This document shows positions 6,557 through 13,519 of a stretch of 20,960 nt of DNA, piece by piece. The stretch spans positions 1 through 20,960 of the forward strand of contig JAAHIA010000030.1 in NCBI GenBank assembly GCA_010671975.1, in the 5' to 3' direction. The notes beneath the pieces are model-generated. The model was not told the DNA's origin and searched no databases. It saw only the letters and a list, made by a program, of their open reading frames with translations. The stretch's first letter is position 1. Each line of letters begins with the position of its first letter. The position numbers and the translations under genes were made by a program. Source of the stretch: Leptolyngbya sp. SIO4C1. GTDB taxonomy: Bacteria; Cyanobacteriota; Cyanobacteriia; Phormidesmidales; Phormidesmidaceae.

Positions 6557-7693
6557 CTAGCCGCCGAAGCCGCGCCCGCGATTCGCCGACGGCGTACAAA
6601 AGCATTTTTCAATCTGTTCTTGCAGCTGAGCCTGGTCTAAGTTCTGACCAATCAGCACCAGCTGCGTCTTCTGAGGCCGATTGCCCCACTCCTCGTCTTC
6701 GAGCGAAAATCGCTTGCCGCTCAGATGGAAAATATGACGCCTTGGGCTTTCGTCAAACCAAAGAATGCCCTTGGCCCGAAAGATATTGGGTGAGAGCTGA
6801 TTGTCTAGAAAATACTGAAACTTACGAATCGCTAGCGGCTGATCCCGCTCGATTGAGATAGAGGTAAATCCGTCTACCTCTATGTGCGAATGATGGGCAT
6901 GGTCGTGGTCGTGCTCGTGCTCACAGTGACCATGCTCATGATCGCACTCAGAATGATCGTGATGGTCGTGCTCGTGATGGTCATGCTCGTGATGGTCGTG
7001 ATCGTGATGGTCATGACCGTCAGCTGCGCCAAAGTACTTATCTGACTCAAACAGACCCACGCTCAAGATGAGGGGCAGCGGCACCTGTGACTGAGTAGTG
7101 CGCAAAATACGCGCGCCCTCTTTGACCTCACGAATTTTAACTTCAAGCAGATCGAGATCGGCTTCATCCACTAGGTCAGCCTTATTCAGCAGTAAAATAT
7201 CGCCGTAGGCAATCTGGTTGTAAGCTGCCTGAGAGTTGAAAAGATCTAGGCTGTAATTTTCGGCATCTACCACCGTCACAATCGAGTCGAGTCGAGTCAG
7301 ATCGCGCAGTTCGGTACCCAGAAAGGTCAAAGCAACCGGCAAGGGGTCAGCGAGTCCCGTGGTTTCAACCACCAAATAGTCAATCTTGTCCTGGCGCTCT
7401 AGCACTTTGTAGACCGCTTCAAGCAGATCGTTGTTGATGGTACAGCAGATACAGCCGTTGCTGAGCTCTACCATCGTGTCGTCTTCGCCCGTGGTAATGA
7501 GCAGATCGTTATCAATGCCGATTTCACCAAACTCGTTGACCAAGACGGCCGTCTTCAGCCCTTCCTGATTGGTCAAAATGTGGTTGAGCAGAGTGGTTTT
7601 ACCGCTGCCCAAAAAGCCCGTAATGATAGTAACGGGTAGCCCATGCTTAGAGTCATCCATCGGTTTTGGCTGGGTCGGCATCGTAGCAGTCAT
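6557..7693 (-). CDS. COG0523/CobW-family GTPase with His-rich loop
   Basis: A 378-residue G3E-family GTPase. Walker A is GFLGSGKT (residues 26-33), then the metal-binding CICC within SNGCICCTI (81-84), ETTG (110-113) and NKAD (170-173). The C-terminal CobW_C domain follows (about 276-365). Between the halves is a segment of 44 residues (227-270, DNA 6884-7015) with 23 His interleaved with Asp and Glu and two Cys. COG0523 proteins deliver or insert metals such as Zn, Co or Ni. Here the CxCC and His loop favour a zinc or nickel chaperone, but the metal is not shown by the sequence. The neighbour dtd is not a metal gene by itself. Start choice: ATG at 7693 over a TTG at 7702; later ATGs at 7681 and 7660 are also possible. 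No Zur box is apparent. Confidence 0.9.
   Translation of the reverse strand: MTATMPTQPKPMDDSKHGLPVTIITGFLGSGKTTLLNHILTNQEGLKTAVLVNEFGEIGIDNDLLITTGEDDTMVELSNGCICCTINNDLLEAVYKVLERQDKIDYLVVETTGLADPLPVALTFLGTELRDLTRLDSIVTVVDAENYSLDLFNSQAAYNQIAYGDILLLNKADLVDEADLDLLEVKIREVKEGARILRTTQSQVPLPLILSVGLFESDKYFGAADGHDHHDHDHHEHDHHEHDHHDHSECDHEHGHCEHEHDHDHAHHSHIEVDGFTSISIERDQPLAIRKFQYFLDNQLSPNIFRAKGILWFDESPRRHIFHLSGKRFSLEDEEWGNRPQKTQLVLIGQNLDQAQLQEQIEKCFCTPSANRGRGFGG
6884..7015 (-). repeat. Low-complexity His/Asp-coding repeat
   Basis: Reiterated GATCAT/CACGAC/GAGCAT codons encode the His-rich loop of the CobW-family protein. The 6- and 9-bp periodicity makes the stretch prone to length change. Confidence 0.8.
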
Positions 7694-7812
7694 AGGTCTC
7701 AAGCAGGTTGAATCTAATGGTCTAGGAACTAGCGTCGGGCAGTCTTGGCCTTAGCCTTTTTCCAATTATGGCCTAATTGTTTGAGGAATTGTTCGAGGCA
7801 TCTGTGCGTCAG

Positions 7813-8501
7813 TCAGGTAAATCTAGTCGGTAAATCTAGGTCGACGAGCTGTTTGGCAAACCAGGCAGCGGCGCTACCGTTACCTCGATCAATCTGAGCA
7901 AAAGTTGCGTCTAGCAAAGCAATCGGCAGCCCCTTCAATGCTACCGATGTTGCAATTTGCCGATAGTGATGGTCGGCCTCCAGGCTAAAGGCAAGAACGC
8001 GCCGCGCGGCCACCTCTATCACCCAATATTCAAGAATACCGAACGCTGCATAGAGATGCTTCTTTTCGTCTAGATCGGTAGCTAGCGTCGTATCGGCAAC
8101 CTCGCCAACCAGATCAGGCGCGCGCCACTGATCGAGCCACTGATCGAGATTGATAAATCGTCTATCACCGGGCTGGCGTTTAGGTGAACCCTGGCCAACA
8201 TATAGAACCTGATCGGGGGCGGCGCGGCTTGGCCTGTCTTCTCAAGCTGACAGCGCCCTAGCGAATCAAAAGCCACCTCAGGCTGCTGGGCAAACCAAAG
8301 CGTCAACAGCATCATCAGCAGATCGCAAAACCTAGCGTGATCGATCCCGTCTGCGCCCATTTCAGCTAGGAGATATCCTTGTTGATAAAAGAGTTTGACA
8401 TGCTCTAACTCGGTGTCATCGCGCACAGCAGCGTAGTCATTCCAACTGGCTGGCTGCCACTGAGGTAAAGCTGTCTGAAGCTGTGAAGAGGCCAAGGTCA
8501 T
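7813..8501 (-). pseudogene. Uma2-family protein, frameshifted
   Basis: Two adjoining frames together give one Uma2 protein (PD-(D/E)xK nuclease fold, DUF820) of about 229 residues. The first frame runs from the ATG at 8501 (a TTG at 8507 is also possible) through SWNDYAAVRDD and LAEMGADGIDHARF to about 8215. The second carries VLYVGQGSPKRQPGDRRF, then PDLVGEVADTTLATDLDEKK and GILEYWVIEV down to the stop at 7813. The catalytic set is in the second frame: Asp of PDL (8113-8115), Glu of GEV (8101-8103) and Lys in DEKK (8059-8064). The break lies at the G5 run 8215-8219 and needs one added base to mend. Uma2 genes are abundant in cyanobacteria and their biological role is unsettled. This may be a true pseudogene or a base-calling error. 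Confidence 0.85.
7816..7839. repeat. 13-bp tandem duplication at the uma2 3' end
   Basis: ggtaaatctag occurs at 7816-7826 and 7829-7839 (period 13). Since 13 is not a multiple of three, the duplication has changed the frame of the last few codons of the Uma2 gene. Confidence 0.75.
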
Positions 8502-8609
8502 GAGCAAAAAACAAGCAGCGTTTTGCTTCTAGTATAGGCTTGCAGCTTTATCGAAATGCCTAAAGCACCTTACCATGAAGACTGCCCACCGAATGCTGCC
8601 ATAGCCCTG

Positions 8610-10082
8610 ATGAGTTTAGTCCTCTACAATACGCTGTCTCGCCGCAAAGAGCCGTTTGAACCAATCGAAGCTGGCAAAATCAAGATGTACTGCTGCGGGG
8701 TGACGGTCTATGACTACTGCCATCTGGGTCATGCTCGCTCCTACATTGTCTGGGATGTAATTCGGCGCTATCTGCAGTGGCGCGGCTATAGCGTACGCTA
8801 CGTGCAAAACTTCACAGACATTGACGATAAGATTCTCAATCGAGCCCGGCAGGAAGGCAGCTCAATGGAGGCCGTCGCGAAGCAGTATACGCAGGCTTAC
8901 TTTGAGGATATGGCACAGCTGAATGTGCTAGAAGCCGACAGCTATACCTACGCGACCCACACAATTGACGGCATTCAGCGACTGATCCATGAGCTAGAGC
9001 AGAAGGGCTATGCCTATGCCGCCGAGGGCGACGTTTATTACAAGGTGCGCCAGTTTGAAGGCTATGGCAAGCTCTCGGGCCGAAAGCTCGACGATATGCA
9101 GGCCGGGGCCAGCGGCCGAGTAGCAGCGTCAGAGGTCAAGAAGCAAGACCCCTTTGACTTTGCGCTGTGGAAAGGGGCCAAGCCGGATGAGCCCGCTTGG
9201 GAGTCACCCTGGGGACCGGGTCGACCGGGCTGGCATATTGAATGCTCAGCGATGATTCGCGAAGGGCTCGGTGAGACGATTGATATTCACATGGGCGGGG
9301 CCGATCTGCAGTTTCCGCACCATGAGAATGAGATTGCTCAGTCAGAAGCGGCAACTGGTCACCCGCTGTCGCGCTACTGGATGCACAACGGCATGGTGAA
9401 TGTCGAAGGTGAGAAAATGTCGAAATCGCTTGGCAACTTTACCACCATTCGACAGCTGCTAGAGGCACCGGAGGCTCCACCGCCAGAGGCGCTACGCCTG
9501 TTTGTATTGCAGGCCCAGTATCGTAAGCCGATTGACTTTACAGCAGACGCGATCGCATCTGCCGTCAGCAGCTGGCAGACGCTGAAAGAAGGGCTGCTGT
9601 TTGGCTATGACTATGGCCATCAGCTAGGCTGGCCAGATGCTGCAGACGAAGCGTTTGGCGACCCGGCGGCGATGCGAATTGATGCCGAGAGCCTTTCGGT
9701 ACAGCAGTTCCAGGTTGCAATGGATGATGACTTTAACACGCCTGGCGCAGTTGCGGTGCTGTTTGATCTGGCTAAAGAGCTGCGACGGCAGGGCAATCTG
9801 ATGGTGCATCAGGGGCAGGCTGATGCCGATGCCGAGGCGCTGCGGCAGCAGTGGCAGACGCTGGTGTGCCTGGCGCAGGTGCTCGGGTTAGAAGCTGCAC
9901 CAGACCCAGCTGAGGCCGAAACGACGCTGAGCGACGCTGAGATTGAGGCTAAAGTAGCGCAGCGCCGGGTGGCGAAAACAGCGAAGGATTTTGCCACCGC
10001 CGATCGAATTCGCGATGAGCTGAGCGGGCTGGGGATTACGCTGATCGATAAGCCAGGCGGGGTGACGCAGTGGCATCGGTAG
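8610..10082 (+). CDS. cysS: Cysteinyl-tRNA synthetase
   Basis: A class I aminoacyl-tRNA synthetase of 490 residues from the ATG at 8610 (MSLVLYNTLSRRKEPF, the usual family start). The open frame extends to an ATG at 8556, but those 18 residues lack family resemblance. The HIGH motif appears as HLGH (38-41) and KMSKS is intact at 269-273. The four zinc ligands that select cysteine are present at C29, C212, H237 and E241 (in CCG, IECSA and FPHHENE). The anticodon-binding C-terminal part ends in GLGITLIDKPGG, as expected. The enzyme charges tRNA-Cys in the cytosol. trmH starts about 13 nt downstream on the same strand, and the two are likely co-transcribed. Confidence 0.97.
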   Translation: MSLVLYNTLSRRKEPFEPIEAGKIKMYCCGVTVYDYCHLGHARSYIVWDVIRRYLQWRGYSVRYVQNFTDIDDKILNRARQEGSSMEAVAKQYTQAYFEDMAQLNVLEADSYTYATHTIDGIQRLIHELEQKGYAYAAEGDVYYKVRQFEGYGKLSGRKLDDMQAGASGRVAASEVKKQDPFDFALWKGAKPDEPAWESPWGPGRPGWHIECSAMIREGLGETIDIHMGGADLQFPHHENEIAQSEAATGHPLSRYWMHNGMVNVEGEKMSKSLGNFTTIRQLLEAPEAPPPEALRLFVLQAQYRKPIDFTADAIASAVSSWQTLKEGLLFGYDYGHQLGWPDAADEAFGDPAAMRIDAESLSVQQFQVAMDDDFNTPGAVAVLFDLAKELRRQGNLMVHQGQADADAEALRQQWQTLVCLAQVLGLEAAPDPAEAETTLSDAEIEAKVAQRRVAKTAKDFATADRIRDELSGLGITLIDKPGGVTQWHR

Positions 10083-10095
10083 GGTGCGATCGCAA

Positions 10096-10806
10096 ATGAA
10101 TAGTGCAGATCAAAGCAATACCGACCAAAGCGCGCTGACCGAGTATCTACGGACGTTTCTAACAGCAGAGCGGCAGGCGAAGATCGAGGCGGTGCTGGCC
10201 CAGCGAACGCGCTATGTCACAGTCGTGCTCGAAGATGTTTACCTGACGCAGAATGCCAGCGCAGTGCTGCGTAACTGCGACAGCTTCGGCGTGCAAGATG
10301 TGCACATTGTTGAAAATCAAGCCGGCTTCAAAATCAACCGGGATGTGACGCGGGGCTGCAACAAGTGGCTAACGCTGCATCGCTATGCTGAACAGCAGGG
10401 CAATACGGCAGCCTGCTTGCAGCGGCTCAAGCAGCAGGGCTATCGGCTGGTGGCAACGACGCCGCACACAGAGGCGCTCTACCTGCCGGAGCTGCCCCTC
10501 GATCGGCCACTGGCGCTGCTGTTTGGCGGTGAGCAGGCCGGGCTCTCAACAGCGGCGCTGACCCAGGCTGACCTGCAGCTGCGCATTCCGATGTACGGCT
10601 TTAGCGAAAGCTTTAATCTGTCGGTGAGCGTGGCGCTGTGCCTGCAAAGCCTGTGCGATCGCATTCGCCCATCGCAGCTGCCCTGGCCGCTCACCACAGC
10701 CGAGAAATCTCAGCTGCGCCTGGCCTGGTATCGCAAATCTTTTCCAGCTAGCGATCGGCTCGATAAGCTCGAAAAGCGATTCTGGCAGCAGCGAGCCGCC
10801 GGCTAA
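10096..10806 (+). CDS. trmH: tRNA (guanosine(18)-2'-O)-methyltransferase TrmH
   Basis: A SPOUT-family RNA 2'-O-methyltransferase of 236 residues. All three SPOUT motifs are present: NASAVLRNCDSFG (53-65), with the catalytic Arg59; LLFGGEQAGLS (141-151); and IPMYGFSESFNLSVSVAL (164-181), the knotted SAM-binding part. The N-terminal helix and C-terminal basic helix (RLDKLEKRFWQQR) fit TrmH rather than RlmB. It would methylate G18 in the D-loop of tRNAs. The ATG at 10096 is preferred to the GTG at 10084, which sits next to the HIP1 octamer at 10087-10094. Its last bases overlap the end of rsgA by 4 nt, tail to tail. Confidence 0.88.
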   Translation: MNSADQSNTDQSALTEYLRTFLTAERQAKIEAVLAQRTRYVTVVLEDVYLTQNASAVLRNCDSFGVQDVHIVENQAGFKINRDVTRGCNKWLTLHRYAEQQGNTAACLQRLKQQGYRLVATTPHTEALYLPELPLDRPLALLFGGEQAGLSTAALTQADLQLRIPMYGFSESFNLSVSVALCLQSLCDRIRPSQLPWPLTTAEKSQLRLAWYRKSFPASDRLDKLEKRFWQQRAAG

Positions 10807-11954
10807 AGTCCGTATTCCTCTAGGGTTTCGTCTTCTAAGCTGTCGGATAAACTGTCCAAGTCTTCAGCAGAGAGGTCGTAGCGCAGCTCCTGCAGATTCT
10901 GATTGCGGCTGCGGCGCGAGGTGCGACGATATTTCTTGGCTTCTAGCTTCGGCTCGTGCTGAACTGTCCCAGCTTCGCCCATCTTGATCTTTTCAGCGGC
11001 CTCCTCATCTCGGCTTTGCTCCAGCTTCTGCTCGTGCTGCAGCGCTTCTTCTAGCAGCAGCAGATAGTGGTCATAGCGCTCCCAGTCGCCGCGTCGTACC
11101 GCACAGCCGGGCTCATCGCGGTGCAGGCAGTTTCTAAACTGACAGCGCTGCTGCGCCAGCCGCGCGCGGATTTCTGGAAAGCAGCGACCCAGCGCTTCAG
11201 CTGTGCAGGTGATGTCGGGCTGATTAAAGCCAGGCGTATCGGCTAGAAAGCCGCCGGTCGGCAGCTCGAACAGCTCCACATGGCGCGTGGTGTGTCGCCC
11301 GCGCCCCAGCTTGCCTGAAACCGCACCGGTACGCACCTGGCTGTCTGGAATCAGCCGATTGATCAGGCTGGATTTACCCACGCCCGAGGGGCCAGCAACC
11401 ACGCTAATCTTATACTGCAGCTGCTGAATTAGCTCAGCCGGCAGCTGCCAATCGTCACGCAGGCTAATACAGACAGGCGCATAGCCCCACTGCGCCAGTC
11501 GCTGCTGCCAAGCGACAACCTGAGGCGGGCTAATTAGATCGCGCTTATTCAAGCACAGCGTTACCGGCACGGCTGTCGACTCGGCTTTGACCAGAAAGCG
11601 GCTAAGCTGTAGCGCATCAAGCGCAGGCTCGGCAAGCGCAAAGACCAGCAAAATCTGGTCAACATTAGCGATGGGTGGCCGATCAATGGTGGTTTTGCGC
11701 GGCGCTACCGCTGCGATCGCGCCGCGCCGATCTAGCCAGTCTAGCTCCTCTACCTGCACGCGATCGCCAACCAGGACCTGCTGCCCCAGCTTTTTCAGCC
11801 GAGCCCGGCGAGTGCACAGCACGGATACAGATGCGGCTAGCGCCTCAGTCAGTTCGAGCTGAACCCAGTAAAAGTTGGCCTGTCCAGCTGTCACCGTCCC
11901 CCAGGCAGACGAAGGTAGCGCCTCAGTCGTTTGCTGCTCGGGTCGCGCCGTCAC
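10803..11954 (-). CDS. rsgA: Small-subunit ribosome maturation GTPase RsgA
   Basis: A circularly permuted GTPase of 383 residues: N-terminal OB-fold region (about 15-85), G4 NKRD (136-139), G1 GPSGVGKSS (188-196), G3 DTPG (239-242), then the zinc motif C271-x4-C276-x-H278-x5-C284. RsgA (YjeQ/EngC) checks late 30S assembly near the decoding site and leaves on GTP hydrolysis. After about residue 305 there is a highly charged extension of some 75 residues, with a basic cluster (KKYRRTSRRSR) and an acidic end, absent from E. coli RsgA at that length. The start is a GTG at 11954 with no clear Shine-Dalgarno. It lies 6 nt after the TusA-like gene, consistent with coupling, and its stop overlaps that of trmH. 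Confidence 0.95.
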   Translation of the reverse strand: MTARPEQQTTEALPSSAWGTVTAGQANFYWVQLELTEALAASVSVLCTRRARLKKLGQQVLVGDRVQVEELDWLDRRGAIAAVAPRKTTIDRPPIANVDQILLVFALAEPALDALQLSRFLVKAESTAVPVTLCLNKRDLISPPQVVAWQQRLAQWGYAPVCISLRDDWQLPAELIQQLQYKISVVAGPSGVGKSSLINRLIPDSQVRTGAVSGKLGRGRHTTRHVELFELPTGGFLADTPGFNQPDITCTAEALGRCFPEIRARLAQQRCQFRNCLHRDEPGCAVRRGDWERYDHYLLLLEEALQHEQKLEQSRDEEAAEKIKMGEAGTVQHEPKLEAKKYRRTSRRSRNQNLQELRYDLSAEDLDSLSDSLEDETLEEYGL

Positions 11955-11960
11955 CGAACG

Positions 11961-12191
11961 CTACTGCGGCCGCCGCACCAATACGGCAAAATACCCCTCT
12001 GCTTGGGCTTCGATTGCTTCGACTGCATAGCCGTCCATTTTTAAGCTATCCGGCACCTGCTCAATTGGCTCACCGGCATCCAGCCAAACCTCCAGCAGTG
12101 CTCCAGGGTCCATGCGCTCTAGCTTGAGCTTGGTTCGCACAAAGTTTAGGGGGCAAGGGGTGCCTCTTAAGTCAAGCTGATCGTCTACCAC
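11961..12191 (-). CDS. TusA/SirA-like sulfurtransferase-family protein
   Basis: A 76-residue protein of the TusA (SirA/YeeD) family: LDLRGTPCPLN at the N-terminus, then the alpha/beta segments LKLERMDPGALLEVWLDAGEPIEQVPDSL and YAVEAIEAQAEGYFAVLVRR. The family's active cysteine (Cys13) is present, but the CPxP motif reads CPLN, with Asn for the second Pro. TusA proteins pass persulfide sulfur, for instance to tRNA thiolation or molybdenum cofactor synthesis; whether this one does is not known. The GTG start at 12191 is set by GGAGGAGA at 12199-12206 on the minus strand, 7 nt away. It lies between dnaJ (29 nt) and rsgA (6 nt), clearly in one operon. Confidence 0.88.
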   Translation of the reverse strand: MVDDQLDLRGTPCPLNFVRTKLKLERMDPGALLEVWLDAGEPIEQVPDSLKMDGYAVEAIEAQAEGYFAVLVRRPQ

Positions 12192-12198
12192 CGTACTA

Positions 12199-12206
12199 TC
12201 TCCTCC
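12199..12206 (-). promoter_or_regulatory. Strong Shine-Dalgarno for the TusA-like gene
   Basis: GGAGGAGA on the minus strand, 7 nt before the GTG at 12191. It supports that non-ATG start and suggests efficient independent initiation within the operon. Confidence 0.7.
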
Positions 12207-12220
12207 GCTGTCACGACCCG

Positions 12221-13345
12221 CTAGCCGCGAAACAGCCCTCCTAAAAAGCCTTCAATGCCGCCTTTTTCCACCAGATCGCCGCGAATTTCTGCCAGCTTCG
12301 CAAGCAGCTCTCGCTCTTCTGTTTTCAGGCGAGTCGGTATCTCTACCTTAACTGTGAGCAAATGGTTGCCGCGACTGACCGGGTTGCCTAAGCGAGGGAC
12401 GCCGTGATTTTCCAGCGTTAGAACAGTGCCTGGCTGTGTACCAGCCGGCACCTGCACATCAATCGGCCCGTCTACGGTATCTACCTTGAGCTGACAGCCC
12501 AAAATCGCCTGCAGATAGCTAATCTTCAGATCCGACAAGATGTTGATACCGTCACGTCTGAATTTTGAATCTTCGTTAACAAAGAGATAGACGTAGAGAT
12601 CTCCTGGCGGACCGCCGCGCTGACCGGCGTCGCCTTCGTTCGATACTCGCAGGCGAGTGCCGTTGTCCACGCCAGCCGGTACCGTAATCTTGAGTTTTTT
12701 GGTTTCTTGCTTGTGGCCGCTGCCGCCACAGACTTCGCAGCGATCTTCTACAACCTCGCCCGTGCCGTTGCAGGTGGGGCAGGCAGAGACCTGAGTAAAG
12801 CTGCCAAACGGCGTGCGAGTCGCGCGTCTAACCTGCCCAGAACCGTTACAGGTAGAGCAGGTGCGTGGCCGCGTACCGGGCTTAGCGCCCGAGCCCTTAC
12901 AGTTAGCACAGGTTTCTAGATGGCTGATCTTGATTTCTTTCTCACCGCCAAACACGGCCTCTTTGAAATCTAGCTTCAGATCAAGCCGCAAATCATCACC
13001 GCGCATGGGGCCGCGTCGCCGCGCCTGACCGCCCGCCCCGCCAAAGCCGCTGAAGAAGCTCTCAAAGATATCGGCAAAGCCGCCCATATCAGCGAAGTCT
13101 TGGAAGCCTGCAGCACCCGCAGCACCGCCTACCCCAGCTTCGCCAAAGCGATCGTATCGAGCCCTAACCTCCGGCTCTGACAGCACCTCGTAAGCCCGAT
13201 TAATTTCTTTAAACGTATCTTCTGCACCCGCGTCCTTATTGACGTCTGGATGATATTTCCGGGCTAGACGCCTGTAGGCACGTTTAATTTCATCTTGGTC
13301 GGCACTGCGTGAAACACCAAGGACTTCGTAATAATCACGGGCCAT
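12221..13345 (-). CDS. dnaJ: Chaperone DnaJ (type I Hsp40)
   Basis: A full type I J-protein of 374 residues. The J domain (1-70) has HPD at 32-34; a Gly/Phe-rich linker covers about 71-110; four CxxCxGxG zinc repeats lie at 146-153, 163-170, 189-196 and 203-210; the C-terminal substrate-binding and dimerisation domains follow. DnaJ delivers clients to DnaK and stimulates its ATPase in the cytosol. Gene order grpE, dnaK, dnaJ on one strand confirms it as the partner J-protein. The 174-bp gap after dnaK contains a possible promoter, so it may also be transcribed separately. No residues are missing. Confidence 0.97.
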   Translation of the reverse strand: MARDYYEVLGVSRSADQDEIKRAYRRLARKYHPDVNKDAGAEDTFKEINRAYEVLSEPEVRARYDRFGEAGVGGAAGAAGFQDFADMGGFADIFESFFSGFGGAGGQARRRGPMRGDDLRLDLKLDFKEAVFGGEKEIKISHLETCANCKGSGAKPGTRPRTCSTCNGSGQVRRATRTPFGSFTQVSACPTCNGTGEVVEDRCEVCGGSGHKQETKKLKITVPAGVDNGTRLRVSNEGDAGQRGGPPGDLYVYLFVNEDSKFRRDGINILSDLKISYLQAILGCQLKVDTVDGPIDVQVPAGTQPGTVLTLENHGVPRLGNPVSRGNHLLTVKVEIPTRLKTEERELLAKLAEIRGDLVEKGGIEGFLGGLFRG

Positions 13346-13425
13346 AGAGCGTTAGTTAAGTGAATTACAAGCAGCGTTTAGGGTAAAGCCGCGATCGCAG
13401 ATCGCGCGCTGTGAATACTTTTAAC

Positions 13426-13457
13426 ATCGACTTATATCGACATATCTAAATATTGTA
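13426..13457 (-). promoter_or_regulatory. Candidate dnaJ promoter with direct repeats
   Basis: On the minus strand TACAAT (13457-13452) fits a -10 box at 5 of 6 positions; no good -35 is found at the right distance. Just downstream, GTCGAT occurs twice exactly 10 bp apart (13441-13436 and 13431-13426), one helical turn, which would suit an operator near the transcription start. Confidence 0.3.
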
Positions 13458-13519
13458 CGAAACCATGCCCCATTTACTAAGTCGCAATTTCCGTACCCCT
13501 GCATTCGGTTCACTAGCGG

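Noticed and set aside
9136..9354. Minus-strand ORFs inside cysS
   Set aside because: They run antisense to the catalytic region of cysteinyl-tRNA synthetase, whose motifs are intact in the plus frame.
11675..12127. 150-aa plus-strand ORF across the rsgA/tusA-like junction
   Set aside because: It is antisense to two well-supported genes and rich in Ala, Pro, Ser and Arg, as expected for a shadow frame.
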